A DNA stretch of 64,000 nt from Atherinomorus stipes (GCA_023101725.1 JALJCO010013377.1:62001-126000); one strand, 5' to 3'. Shown: positions 23,901 to 38,646, numbered from the stretch's first letter. A program made the numbers and translations. Notes: generated by a model from the sequence alone, not told the origin.

Positions 23901-26900
23901 AAAACCCAACATCCATTTGAGAGCAGCTGAAGGCACCACTGGATGCACAAACATGCCAAGAAACATCCAGTGCTGTGAAAGGTCCTGAGACGCCTCTCCT
24001 TTCTCTATAGTTTATTTCCAAGCAGGCAAAGTTGCTTTTAATCATTCAACGTAGTCTTAAGCAACATCTCTCCATGTTTTCTGAGGGGTTTTCTTTGGAC
24101 GTTGACTTTTCCCCTCATTTTTACTTCAGTTCTTGTACCTGACCACTTTCAGAGGAATTCATTTTTCCTTGTTTGGAATCTTACAAATCATTCAACCATA
24201 AATAAGGAATCCAAGTCAAGGGATGTACCAGTGTTGTGTCAACATATAAACAGACTATTCTAAGAGTCAATCTTAAATTGGGTCTTATGCAGACACATCA
24301 TTTGTTCTTTATCTACATCCATGCCAAAGATATCACAGTTTGACAGACGGAAAACAGCATTTCAGCAGCAGCAAGGTGATTCCCAAAGAGCTGCTAGCTG
24401 AAAACATCTCAGCATGATGTGCAGTGTGTCCTAAAAACATGAGGAAACTGGACAAATGGAGGGCAAAAGAAGACTTGTAAGGACTAAAAGAAAACTATCA
24501 ACAGCAGATGATCAGGATCTGAAAGTGATACCCTGAAGAAATGGGAACAACAAATCCAGCAAAGACCTCAACCAAGACCTGATGGATCATCTGAAGGTCC
24601 AGATCCATCCATCCATTGTTGGCTTAAGCCTCATCAGAAATGGTCTCCATGGAAACGTGGCTATCAAGAAGCCATTCTTAATGAAGGGAAATGGGTAGAA
24701 GAGGTGTGTCACATGAAACAAGAACTCAACATTACCGAAGCAGTGTGGAATTATCTGGACAGAAAGAAAAAGAAGAAAATATCCAAAGAAAACCTTCAGA
24801 AAGTCTTTAAAGAACTCTGGAGAACTGTTCCTGAAGAACATTTAAAGAAATGACAAGAAATTTTGTCCAAGACTGTTTCGGCCTTTGTTGAAGAATGAAG
24901 CTGCTTGGACCAAATAATCACTTTCAAACTTCTTAGAAATGTACAAGCCCAACTTTTCCCTCACAAATACCATTTCAGTGTTCTACAACTGCACCATATT
25001 CCAGTTTTTCTTGCAAAATGTGAAGATATAAGAGTTCGCTTTAGAAATGTGTACAGCACTCTGGCAAAGCACAGATACATGCAAGTAAAAATGAAGAGAC
25101 TGAAAAGAGAAAAGAAAAAGCAAGGCTTCATGATGCTGGAAAAAATATGCGGCAGAACACATCATATCCTATAACATTTGCAGCAAGTTAACATGCAGTG
25201 ATGTTGATGGCAAGCGTCTGTCTGCGTTCTGAAAGAACGCGCTCTCACAGTCCGTGCGTGGGCCGCCCATGAACGCACACTGCATTGTTTAATAAGCTCC
25301 TGCATTATGGATGTTTTTTGGGGCCCGCTAAAATATTTTGTCGGGCAGTTTGTTTTCTGAGTTGAATAGTTTTTGGATGTCTGACGAGGCTGCGGCGCTT
25401 CTTGTTTCGTTTTAGGCTGGCGAGCTGTTTTACTTCTTCTGCGGTTTGGTATGGACGGGAGGCCTGTTAGAGTTTAATGTTTGCGGAGCACGTGCCTCTG
25501 CGTCCTAGCTGGGTTTTTCCCCGATTGATACTAGCTGCACGCGACAGCGGTCTGCTTGTGGTTGAAATGGATGGGGTTTCCTAAAAGAAAGCAAGTTCTC
25601 CTGCTGGTGTAGAATTAGATAACCAGCTAATAATAAATGAAAACAAAGGCTGGTTGATAACTGCCGGTATTGATGTGCTGGTTCTGTGTGGCTGTGAAAA
25701 CATGCCTTCCTCTTCGTAAAATATTCTCCTCAAAAAAAGTGGATGGAGTAATTAATCCATTAAGGTGAGTGATGGTGTAGTAACTACTAGTGAATATTCC
25801 TGCTTGCAGGATTCTCTTTTTTCTTGGGCAGTATGACTTCTTCAAAAAAAAAAAAAAAAAAAATATATATAAAGTTAATTTGGGAATTGTAAATTGCCTT
25901 GTTCTGTGGAGAGAAAATTTTGCTGGATAGATATGCATATATATGAAGTAATATGCCTCGGGAAGTTCTGTGTTTTGCTAGTTTTTGAGGAGGGTGGTTG
26001 GCATGGTGTGCGTTGTGTGTTTAGTTTGGCTGCTCGTATTTCCGGGTTTATTGTGTGCCTGCGGTTCTTTACATTATTGTTCAAATATTTGCGAATTATA
26101 ACCATGTCTCCTACCCCATCAAAGGAATTAAACACTACAACTGAAAAACAGAATAATATTAGAAATAGATGGAAATACTTTTTTTTTTTTTTTTTTAAAT
26201 GGGCTTTTTCCGGGCCCTTGGGCTGGGGTTAAGAAATGTGGTGGGTGGTGGCCGGGCGAGGGGTGTGGTGTTGTTTTTTGGTTTTGGTTAGTTGTTGGTG
26301 GGCGGAGAAGTGTAGGTTTGTTTTCGCGCTTGTATGGGTGTGGGGGGGGGGGGGGGAAATGGACACGGAGGAGAGAAGTGAGGAAGGAGAGAAAGGGGGA
26401 GTGGTTGCGCGAAAGGGGGGGCGCGGGGGTGGGGGGGGGGGGGGGGTGGAGGGGGGGGGGGGGGGCGGGGGGGGGCGCCGTGTGTAACAATAGAAATAAC
26501 TGTAAATTAAACTTTTTCTGGTATAAGGGCTCATAGTTTATAGGAGACAGATTTCTGGTATGCTGAAACATTTGAGCTCTCCTTGGTAGTTATGTGCTTC
26601 CCAACACGCCTCCAGATGTGACCAATATGCTGAAACAATATGTGGGACATTTCTTCTGATATCTACAGGAAACACACATGTAAAGGATGATCAGGCTTCA
26701 GGGATGCACGTAATGCACCCGCTGTTCTCCATGTAACTGCAGGAGATATCGTCTTCTGATTTTTTTGTGAAATTTTACATAACTTTCCAGCCCCAAACGC
26801 TTAGCTTCTGACTTGTTTTGATGCCATGCTAACTAACTAGGGTTGTAACGGAACACAGAAATCACGGTTCGGTACGTACCTCAGTGCACAAGTCACGGTT

Positions 26901-29900
26901 TAGGTTCGGTACAGTCATGGAAAAAAATACAAATATGTCTATTAACAAGTTCACTAAAATTTAACATCAAAGCTGTTTGTTTTGTTTGTTTTTCTGCCAT
27001 ATTGTTCGAATGAGAAAAAAACATAACCATAAATAAAGAAAATATTTTACACTAAATTATTTTTATTTACATATACTGCTGTTTTTTTTTTTTTTGTTTT
27101 TTTTTACACTTTTCAATTGAAAAAAAAAACAAAACATGCTTTCACCTCACCATTTGAGTTTTAAGAGCAGCATTTAAAGTTGTACTTCCATGGTCATTTC
27201 ATTAATATTTCTGTGTTCTCCATTATTATTGATTGCATTCTGCATCGTTTCTGTTTAAAAAAAAACCTTCTGGTTGCTTTGTATCCAGCTGTATTTGTAT
27301 ACTAGAAGAGAGGCTTGTGGTCCAACAGCAGGCTTTTCCGGGTCCTTCTCATGAATTTCCGTCTGATTGGCTGCCTCCCATCAGTGTATGAAGGAAGCTC
27401 CGCCCTCCGCTCTTATTTAGTTACAGACAGGAAATAGAGCCGACAGACAAGTTTGTTCCGCCATGCTAACAAACAGTTAGCTAATTAGCTTCTCAACTCC
27501 GAAGCTACAGTCGTGCTGTCTTTACTTCTAGTGTGTAGTGGAGGGCTTCCTGCCTTCCAATGGACAGATAGAAACCCCACGTGGGATACGCTATTTGCAA
27601 TGTTAGGTAGAACTGCGAGGCTGTTCCCGATTCGCTCTTCTCTTCGTATTGTTTCTGTGATGAGGAAGCACAGCCGACTGGGGGGAACGCAACGCTAGCA
27701 AGTCAGCATGTGTAAGTTAACTAGGGGAAACCCTCCGTATTTCAGAAGGAGCAAGTTAAATGGGTTTTCAGTGGAAGGAGGCCTTTAACAGAAACAGCTC
27801 CACTTTCATTTCACTCATCCTCATCACAGAAACTAAAGATCACAGCAGCTCCCTCTTCTGGTCAGATTGCCTGAATAAAAATATGCATAAACAAGTAACA
27901 TACTGCTGTTTGGGCTGCAACTTTGTTTTTTTGTATGGTTTGGGCTTGAGTTATGGTTGGTAAATTGCGTTTTTTAGTTTACATTAAATTGATTGTGAGC
28001 TAGAATTTGCTTAGAGTTCTAGTGCTGGTTTTCCCTGAATGCAGCACATGGATCACGCGCGTACCGAACCGCAGAAAGGGTCTGTGTTCTCTCTTTTGGT
28101 CAGTTTGTGGGTCCCATCAGTTTTTCCTCCCTCCACTTTAGTTAGTTTCACCATAAAGCTGTTTATTAACAGAAATACCAGTCCGGGTGGAACGCCCTGG
28201 TCGTTGTGCAACAGAAAACCATCCGGGCGGATGCGAAAGTGCAAAGAGTGAATTTAACGAATTCTTGAGGCAGTTATTTTGCCTTGAGCAATTTTATGAA
28301 TCGAGTTACTCGAATTACTCGAGTAATCGTTGCAGCCCTACTGCTGTTTTTACAGGTTTGCACTAAATTAGCCTGTTTTCTAGTCGTACCACACTCAAAC
28401 TTGTGTGGTGTCGCTTCAGATGTGTTATAACATGTTGGAAGTGTTTGTGTATATACCCAACTGAGTTGGCACGCTGCTTTTGTCGCCCCCCCCTCCTCAA
28501 AACCCAGACGGAAGACGTGACGCTCATTTAACAGGGGTGCTTCTTCTAGCTCAACTAGCTTGCGTGCCATGTTGTTAGGAGTTGTTAGAAACAGAATGGT
28601 AAGCGCACTGCACCAAGTGGAGGCGAAGATTAAACTTTCCGTCACTTAATTATGTCGGTTGGCAGCAAAAACTTAATGAAACAACAAAGAGCTGAATAAA
28701 CAAATCCTGCGCCCAACAGTTCGGTACAGGGTCGTGCCGAACTGAGAGCAGCTTACCGAACGATTCGACACAAATACACATTACAGCCCTAATGCTAACA
28801 TATCATCTACAATCCTGGAGTTGCAATTTCCCAACAGCATCCAAAAGCTGTGAGACCAAACTTTACTTCTTTTTCTCATCCCGACCCATCACTTTATGCC
28901 AGCATTTCACTTTATGACACATGTATGCTAGTGTTAGGCTTTACACGATCAGGATTTTTGGGGCCGATCACCGATCAGAGAGTTTTAAAAAACCGATCAC
29001 CGATCCGATCATGTGAGGAAGCAAATATATCTATTTAAATAGCTTGTTTACCTGTATTTATACAGTTTACTGAGTATCATAAAAAGGATTTTTGTTTCCA
29101 TTTTTTGTCCTGAACTGACTGAGATGAAAAGGTTAAACATCAATAACCTCTTACGGGCATTCAGGTTTAATCAGGACAAACCAAAATAATTTGAGCCAGT
29201 GGCACAAATAACAGTCCAACTTAAACTGTCATAACCAAAATTATTTACAGTCACAGTGCAAATGAAGGCAGTAATGCTGCTTCAACGTTGGGGCTCAGAT
29301 CTGATGATGTCATATCAGTGGTCAAACTAATCGAGTGACTGTTTCCTCGGAAGAACCTCGATATGAGAACCAACAACCCGCTGTAGCTCATGTAGTCCGG
29401 TATCGCTACAGTAGGCTGGAATATATTTGCTGTGTATGCATGCGTCAGCGTCAGCAGCGTTTGTGTACATACCTGCTGCCGCACGCGAGCAGCACGCGGC
29501 GGCCGAAGCGCTCGACACTGGAGGTCTCCGCGGCCTGCAGTCCTGTTATTTACAGTCTCTGATGGAGACACGGAGACAAACACTTGTGCTGCAACAGTTT
29601 AAGGTAAACTGTTGTTCACGGAAATGCAGGAAATGCGCTGTGTCCTTTCAGTCTAAGAGCTGACATGTTTGCAACCGGCGTCGCCATCCTTTACGTGTGG
29701 CGTATTTGGGATTATAAAAACTTTATTGTCCAGAATGTGACAGAATTCACGACAAAAATGCCACGAAGACATTAAACACATACTAGTGAGTACGTGTCTA
29801 TTCTGCTTTGTTTGTTTGCTTGTTTTCTAAGTTTAACTGGTATAAATGAGAGTTTTATCGGAGCAGATTCAAAATGACAATGACATCATTGATCGGAGAA

Positions 29901-30991
29901 TGAAAAGTTAAGGACCGATCAGGAAAGATGAAAAAAATGTGAAATATCGGCCGATCCGATCAAACCGACCTGATCGGTGGAAAGCCTAGCTAGTGTCTGG
30001 ATACTAACACGCTAGCCGAAACTGAACACACACAAGGGCTGGTTCACCCAAAAAAAAAAAAAAAAAAAAAGAAATCATTAGAGGGGGCGGGGGTGGGGGG
30101 GGGGGGGGGGGGGCGGGCGGAGGGGGGGGGGGGTGGTGGTGGGGGGGGCGGTGGGGGGGGGGGGGGGGGGGTGATGGTGGGGGGGGGGATGGTGGGGGAG
30201 GGGGTGGGGGGGTGGTGGGGGGGGGGGGGGGGAGGGGGATGGGGGTGGGGGGCGGGGGGTGATGGGGGGGGGGAGGGGGTGTGGGGTTGTCTGAGGGGTG
30301 GAGGGGGGGGGGGGGGCGGGAGGGGGCGCGCGGCGTGGTGGTGGGGGGGGGGGGGAGGGGGGTGGGGGGGGTGGGGGCGGTGGACGTGGGTGTGTGGGTG
30401 GAGGGCGGAGGGGGGGAATGGGGTGGGGGGTGTGGTGCGGGGGGGGTGGAGGGGGGGGGGGGAGGGGGGGGGGGGGGGGGGGGAGGGGGGTGTGTGTGGG
30501 GGGGGGGTGGGGGGGAGGGGGGGAGGGGGATGGAGGGGGGGGGGGGTGGGGGGGGGGGGGGGGGGATGGGGGGGGGGTGGGGGAGGGGGTGGAGGGGGGG
30601 GGAGGGGGGGGATGGGGGGACTATGGTTAAGGGGTGGGGGGAGGATGGGATGGGGGGTGTTGAGGGGGTAAAAGTTGTGGGTTGTTTGAGGGGGTTGGGG
30701 TGATAGATAGGGGGGGAGGAAAGGGGAGGGGGAAAAAAGGGCTGGTGGGAGGGTTGGGGGGCTGGGGAGGTTGGGCCGTGCTCTGGCCCCTCCGCCGCCC
30801 CGTCCGTCCCTTCCCCCTCCCTGGCCGGGGTGGTCGGGCGCCCCAGGGGGCGGGCTGGCCCGTGGTGCGCCGGTCGCGGCGTGGGGGGCCTGCTGCCCTT
30901 GCCTGGGGGTCCGGGGGGGGGTGGGTGGGGGGGTCCCGGCCGCCCCGGGGGGGGGGTGGTGGGGGGGGGGGGGGGCGGGGCGGGGCGGGAA

Positions 30992-31022
<31 letters not shown>

Positions 31023-31111
31023 GGGGGGGGGGGGGGGGGGTGGGGGGGGGGGGGGGGGGGGGGGGGGGGTGGGGGGGGGGGGGGTGGGGGGGGGGGGGAT
31101 GGGGGTGGGGT

Positions 31112-31142
<31 letters not shown>

Positions 31143-34100
31143 GGGGGGAAAAAAAAAAAAAAACAAACAAAAAAAACAAAAAAAAACAAAGGAAGAAGGT
31201 GACAGAGCAGGTGAGAAAACAAGCGTCAACAGTGGACTGACTGGAGAGCGCTCAGAGAAGAGACAGGATGCAAATGAGATGACAAAGCCTTTATCAGGGG
31301 TGAGAACATCTGACAAATGTCAATAGTGGGGCGGACGGTCTACTTGCGGTGTTTGCCTGAATTAGTCTATACCAGAATTATCACGATACGATATAAACGA
31401 AACAATATGGCACACCCCTACCAGACACGCAGCGTGGGGACAGAGGCCACGCAGCTCGCCAGCAGGGGACCAGACTCAGCTGTTTTATGCCGTGTGGACC
31501 CACTAATATCAGTGGGAAATCAGCAACCGGTAGTTGGAAATAGGGCTGGGCGATATTGCCTTTTAGTAATATCCCGATATTTTTATGGCACGATACACGA
31601 TATATATCTCGGTATTTTACTTTAGCCTTGAATTAATGATTTGATACATACAATCACATCAGTAAGATGATTGTGTCTGCATTAAACATTACTGTTCATA
31701 CTGCATTAATATATGCTGATTTTAACCATTCATGCCAAAAGGGTGAAATCATAACTAAACAAACTGATCAAAACTGCATTGAACAGTTAAAGCAGTGCAA
31801 TAAACCATGTAATTTTAAAACAAAACAAAGTGCCTACTACAACTATTATGTCTTTTGGTAAAAGAATTAGTTCATGGTGAGAATTATTTACATTAAAAAA
31901 GGGAATAAATAAGTTGATAGTTACTAAAAGTTATTTCACGGCAAAAACAGTTAAAACATTTGGATTTCAGCTCTAATTAGTGTGACTTTTTTTTTTTTAA
32001 AAGCTCTTTGTTAAAATGTATGTTCAGTTATGCGAGCGAGTGAGTGCTCACATCTTCTCACGCAAGCCTCGGAAAACTTAAATCTTTGTAAGTATTGTGC
32101 TGTGTACGTGTGTTAATTACAGTAGTTATTTGGTTGAAATTCTTCATCCTCCATTTCTTTTTATAACTCGCGCTGCGGCAGCAACCTGAGCTTTGCCGGA
32201 GAAGCTGCTACTGCCGGGGACATGACGTAGCACACGAGATGTACGCAACCAGGCGCGCTTGTTTTATCTCTCCGTGCACGGCAGTGCAGAGAGACGAGTA
32301 GTGAGAAAACCCTGCCTGCAACTAAAAGTAATTGCACACTTGAATATGACGAATATAGGAGTTTTCTATATCCCAAAGGGAACTAGTCAGGATACTTCGA
32401 CTATATTCGATATATCGCCCAGCCCTAGTAGGAAATCAGGGAGAATTTGACGAGAAAAGACAGAAGCTGCAGCTTAAGTAATAAAGGTAATAGATAAATT
32501 TGTCTGATATCAGACTCACCACCTACCTCGACTTTACAATTATTACTATATGGTTGGAATTTTACAATCAGTTATTCTTTGTTCTCTTTTGCCTTTCAAA
32601 TATAATTTTAATTGTATAGTTCTACTCATAAATTTGATTTTATTCATTAACTTATACTGTCATGTTGGTTGTTCTATGACGACTGTAATGTTTAACTGCA
32701 TTTTTAACACAGTTTTGAGTGAAGCACTTTGAGCTGCAGTTGTGCTTAACAGGTGCTACAAATTACCATTCCACCCCACTTTCTGTGATCCACGGAAATA
32801 AAGTGGAAAAAAAACTGTGCAAGTCTACAGGACTCCTTCAAAGCACAGATAACCAAGTTATCTGTGTGTGAATTATGTCACTGCAGAGTTTTTCCCTGCA
32901 GGAGGCAGATGTTTTTAGCTTAATTTATAAAAATGCCACACTGCATGCCCTGCAGCAACAAACCTGCCTACTAGCTAATAAGCACAGGAGACCATTTGGC
33001 AGCTAAAGAAAGAGTTACGATGCAAACTGAATTATAATGATGCTCCATATCTGTTGGAAGTACAGGAGGGAACGATTTGGAGCTATATGTTTGTGTATTT
33101 CTCTTGAGCTTTAGGTTTGTACATCCAAACAGCCCAAAATAATCTCAGAGCAGTTTGTGTTTAAAGCGTCAAAGATGTTTTGTCACAACAAAGCCTGCGA
33201 ACTTCATTCTCAATACACACTGCATCATCCTGAAAATGCACAACGTTCAAAGGGGGGAAAGCTTTCTTTACTAATTCTAACTCTGCTTCACTCTTTGCAG
33301 ACGTCAGCGAAAATAACTCCCTGGAAGAGATCTTGGTTATTAAATGTGTCAGGTCTGAGCTTATCTTACCTGTCAGGCAGAAAAGTTAAAGTCTGGACGA
33401 GAACCCAGAAAACTGAGACGACTCAACTGCTTCTCATTAAATATTACAAAACTGCTCGGTTTTTATTTGCGTTGGAGTGACTGCATGTGGGGGCAAACAT
33501 TAACCAAGGCCTCTCTGAAAGGCTCGCTGGCAACATTAACATCCCACGCTATGAAACAAAGGAACGGGCTACTCAGCATATTTTCCAATTACGTGTACAC
33601 GTAAAGCATAAATCTATAACACGCACGCGCTTACAGAAAGCAAATGTATTGATTTGGAGAGGATAGTGGAGGAAAGTGTAGAAGATGTAGGTACAAGTGG
33701 GCATGGGGAGTAAGAAAAGTGGAGCTGTGTGGAAACTGTGTCATCTCAAGAGAAGCTGGACTTCTTGGAAATCTGTTGACAAAACCTCCTGCAGTGTCAG
33801 GAATGTATTCCAAATATGGGTGAAGTCTTGCTGGGCTAAAAGAGAAGAGAAGAGAACAGATCCCACGCCTCACCTCTCCAGAGAAGCTGTACTTCCCCTT
33901 CAGGATCTGCCGGTACAGCCTCATGCGGTTGTCGTCCTCGAAGGGCATGGTTCCGCTCAGCAGGATGTACGATATCACCCCCAGTGCCCACATGTCCACC
34001 GCGTTGGTATAGGGCTTCCTCACCAGGATCTCGGGGGCGATGTACTCCGGCGTACCGCAGGTGGTCTTCATCAGACACTCGTCCCCTTTCTTCCTGCTGC

Positions 34101-37100
34101 TGGCCAAGCCGAAGTCGGTGATGATGATCTTGGAATCGGCTCCGGGGTGGTAGTACAGCAGGTTCTCCGGCTTCAGGTCTCGGTGGGTGATCCCCAGAGC
34201 GTGCAGGTACTTGACGCCGTCCAGCACCATCTGCAGCACCCGCGTGGCGTCTCGCTCCGTGAAGGAGCCGCGAGCGATGATGCGGTCGAAGAGCTCTCCT
34301 CCGGTGGCCAGCTCCATCACCATGTAGACGCGCTCCGCCGTCTCAAACACCTCCATCAGCTGGATGATGTTGGTGTGGCGGACGCGTCGCAGCACGCACA
34401 GCTCCGACTCGCACACCTCCCTCCCCTCCCGGTAGCGAGTCTCGATCATCTTGATGGCGTACGGCTGCCGGGTGCTTTTGTGCTCCACGCGGACAACACG
34501 GCTAAAACTCCCGCGGCCTATCAGAGCTTTGATGTCGTACTTTGCCGTGACCCTGGGGTCGAACTTGGCTCGATACTTCGCCACCTTCTTCCGCTGGGGG
34601 TCCGACAGCTCCGACGGGTCCTTGGGGGGTTGAGCTGAGGCGGTGGGAGTGGCAGCTTGCGCCTGGGCCTGGTACGGTGAGGTGATGTCTGGCTTTTCAC
34701 CTGCCGCTCCGCCAGCCACACCCATCTTGCTCCTGGTGCCATCCCCGCCTATGAAGTGCCTGTAGATATCTGTCTGAGGAGGTTGGGGGGGATCCACCTG
34801 GAGGACAGGAATATACTCCATCACAGATGCACAACACAGCAAAAACATCAGATATGCTAAAGACGTGCTAACAACAATCACTTTTCTTCTTTTCTTTATC
34901 TATTTTTATTATGAGTTTTTATAATCAATCATTTTTCATAGCAGTCATATTAGGGGTGCACAATAATTATTGGACAAATAACAGGAAATTATTACGTCAT
35001 TCTGAAATGTCCGATATATATATGGTGGGAAGCACATAACTACCAAAGCTAGTCCGATATATATGCATGATTCTGAGGCTTCGCCCAGCGAGGCTGAACC
35101 ATGGAGGGAAGAGATTCTGCCAAAAAAGAAACTTTTGGGGGGATCAAGACAGAATTCCTCATTTGTGAGGTTGGAAAGAACAAAGAGGTGCTGTTTGGCA
35201 GCTTAAAAACGGAGTCAGAGACGTGCACAAAAATGCTGCACAGAAGATTATCAGTCAGCCTCGCTGGTGTTGAACGACTGGCTGAGATATAAATAAAAGT
35301 CTCATTCTAGGCCTGGCTTATATGGTTAATTCATTTTATTAGTTATGAAATTCAATGATAGCCCACATCCGATAGCAACGTCACAATTCTCTAGCCAATG
35401 GGTCAAGAAAAAGTGGTCCAATAAGAAACTCGCCACCAAAAGCCGTTTCACCGGCCCCCACCTGTCATGAGTCCGACCGCCGCGCACCGACAGGTGGAGG
35501 CCGGTCGGATCCGAGCCTGACCCAGACGGGACAGAAAAAAAGATAACTTGCATTTGCTAAGAGACAGTCTACTGATTGAGCACTTATACAACTTTAAGGT
35601 ATAGATTACTTATTAGAAATGACGGATCAGCTCCCATCTATCCGTATCTCCAGTGGGGGCTACAGAGCGGCTCCCGGCGCAATGAAACTCTCCCATCAAA
35701 AATTATTCGTACCCTCCAATTAAAGAAGGAAAAAATTCATCTGTCAGTGAAATAAGTTGAAATTGACAAAAGTAACGATGATGAAAATTTTTTATGAAAA
35801 TTACGACGTTGATTTTGAATTGCAGTTTAAAAGAAAAATAAAAAACAGATGCACAAAAAACAAAACAAGCATGACGGGACTCCACTAAAATGTTGTTGAG
35901 CAACACTTTGAGGTAGTCACTGCAATCAGGTTTGCTCAATTAAATGGCGTACTCATCAAAAAACCCTAGAAAAGTACCAGCAACATCTTCCCAGATCCAG
36001 AGGTGGGTGGTTACAAGCTATATTAGGGGATTATCCATTTAAAAATAAATGGACTTCAAAAAACAGCTTTACTGCATAGTCCTTTTTTTACTTAAATCTG
36101 AGTAAATATGCGAAGAGGAAACGCTAACTCTGTTACTCGCCAACACTCGACTCCTGTCTTTTTCTCCCATTGTCTATTCAATGGGCTCTATGCACAACTC
36201 CACTACAGTGTACTTCGTGAATTTAAGCCAGCTTATTTGTAGGTGTGCCTGACCTTGGTAACCAAGACAACAATGGCCAGACACACCTGGACTAATCAGT
36301 TTGTCAAGTAATGAAAGACAGGACACAAAGGAGCTGGCTTAAAGGATCCCCATCATGAAAAATTGACTGAGCGTTTAACCATGTTAGTGTTATTTCCTCA
36401 TTAAAACTTTATTTAAGGTGATATTTTTCTTCATGCATGCATATTTCAATAGTTTATATGAATCTATAGGGATTTTCAGTCCAAGCTCTATTTCCCTTCA
36501 AACGGCTGCCTTAGAAATGCCTACGTAGAAATTGTTTCACCAAATTTCACCAATCACAAAGAGCCAGGCACGAACGCGCGGCATCGTAGCAAGACGCCCA
36601 CTTTGAGAGAAACTCCAAGAATCCTGACCTACCCACTCGCTCTGAGGAAGAAGCAAACAAGACTTTCTCGGAGACAAACAGCCTTCAGCTAACAGAAGTT
36701 TGCTCCAGAGTGCAAAAGCTTTTTGTTTTTCTACATTTTTTTTAGCTCTAGATAATGAGTTGTAAAAATTTGGTTGCGTGCGGCGTGGGAGTTTATTTGT
36801 TGTACCAAACAATGGATCTACTTGCCAGAAGTGATTAGATTTTGTCTTCAGGAGCAGAAAAAAACCCTCAGCTTTGTGTGTGAACTTCACTCCTGACAAC
36901 TTTAAGAACCTCGGACAGTTAAGTGTTTTTTCTCTGGGATTACTTCTGAAACCTGACGCAGTTCTCAGAATAAAAACGGCTCATGGACAGACAACATTGG
37001 TGAGTGAAAACATCTCCCAGCTCAATGCTAACAGCCTATGACTTGTTAGCTAATTTACCAATTTGTCTGGGGGTCTCTGTGGTACCATGTGTACTTCAAC

Positions 37101-38613
37101 TCTACATCAAACTCTGGGTCAAGTGCATACAGCTCCATAAAAGGATGATTTCTTTTATTCCATCAATTTGAGTCCGATCATCCATCAGTTTTTACAAAAA
37201 TATCCATGTGCATTATGAGGCCAGTGTTGGACAAGAATTTGTTACCCTGCAGAATCTGTGACTGTAAAACATGTCAATTGATTTAGAGCTTCAGCCGTTC
37301 GGCAGTCGCGTTTTACTTCTGTGTTGGCAATTAGACACATTAAAAACTGCTGTTTAACACCAGATTAGTTTCTGTCGTGGCAAGTGGAACATTTTTAGCT
37401 TATATGCGCCTGTAGTTGGCTTTTGGAACATTTGAAAAGCATGATACAGCACCTTAAGTTCAGGAAGTAGTGGAGTTGTGCATACAGCCCATTAGGTGGG
37501 CTTCATTTCAGCAATAAACACATGAAAAATGAAAAAATATTAGAGGTATCTGTCTCTAATGATAAAACTAAGGAGGATGAACATTGCTGGCCTCATATAA
37601 AAGCATGTTCTACTTACACGCAGTTCAAAGAACAATAAAATGTAGCGTCTTCAAAAAGCAACATTTCAGCAACAAAATCTCAGCATCTAACTTGAGGAAA
37701 CACATCTTGGTAAGCTTAACATAAATTCCTTTTTGCAGTATGTTTAGGGTAACGGCATCCCAGTCTGAAAAATGGGTCTTCCTTCTACGCTTTTACTGTT
37801 TGTAAACGTTTAGCTAGTTAAAAGCCAATCAGACCACTATACGGTTTCTATGGAGGAATGACTATCATAACTATTGAATGGTCAAGCTGTTGTGGCAACA
37901 ACCGTCTCCAGGTATTGTAAAGCCAGAGGCTGATTGGAAGACATCATCATATCAAAGTTTAGCTGTTTTAGCTAATGTAGCACTGTTAACAACAAGCATA
38001 AGCTAGAGGCTCAAAGACAAGATTCTGAATTTGTTCTGCTGAATGTATTTACAGAGACGTGGTGACCACAACAGTTTGTTGGTGTGCTCAGATTCAAACC
38101 ATTAATTCAGACTTTTTAAAAGAAAAGGTACAGCATGTAAAAATGAATGGTATCAAGTCAAGTGGTAAAAATTGGCAAAGAAACTAAAACAAGTACAGTT
38201 GTGAATGGACGGTGGCCATCAGCAGTCAAAATTATTCCAGACAAACAGGTTTTCATGTGTGCGTGGATCCAGTGGCCTCAGGTGATGACTTCACTACAGG
38301 TATGCGCTTTATCCTCTTCTATGGTACCTTTTTTTACGGCGTTACTTATCCGAAACAGTATGCTCCCATCAAACAGAACTGTTACAGCAGATTTAAAGCT
38401 CAGGGCTTTCGCAAGGTAAGTTAATAAAACAGAGCTTTTAAATAACATTATATGTGTACACAGTTGTCCTCAAATTATTCATATCCTCCAATTAAATAAA
38501 AGGCTAGATTCACAATGGTAATTCAAACAAAAGCTAAAAGAAGTAATAATAAATAAAAATTTACAAAATTATACTTTAGTGAAATAAGATATTGCTTTTG
38601 AATTGTGGTTGGA

Positions 38614-38646
<33 letters not shown>

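Noticed and set aside
28274..28645. 123-codon minus-strand ORF inside the hAT element as a transposase
   Set aside because: I could not find a BED finger or hAT core motif and it spans the nested MITE boundary.
30004..31326. Several ORFs of 100-390 codons on both strands
   Set aside because: They are poly-Gly, poly-Pro or Pro/His runs produced by the G-rich tract; no domain and every frame is open for the same reason.
33631..33873. Kinase ORF tail VRRGIC.. to the stop
   Set aside because: Intron read-through after a good GT donor; the true continuation PWPSVSN is at 17627.
33697..34638. 313-codon plus-strand ORF
   Set aside because: It is antisense to pskh1 exon 2; GC-rich third positions keep the opposite frame open.
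34798..34881. Apparent start of the kinase ORF at an ATG 28 codons upstream
   Set aside because: A splice acceptor lies at 34798-34799 and the real N-terminus is in the exon at 41341-41409.
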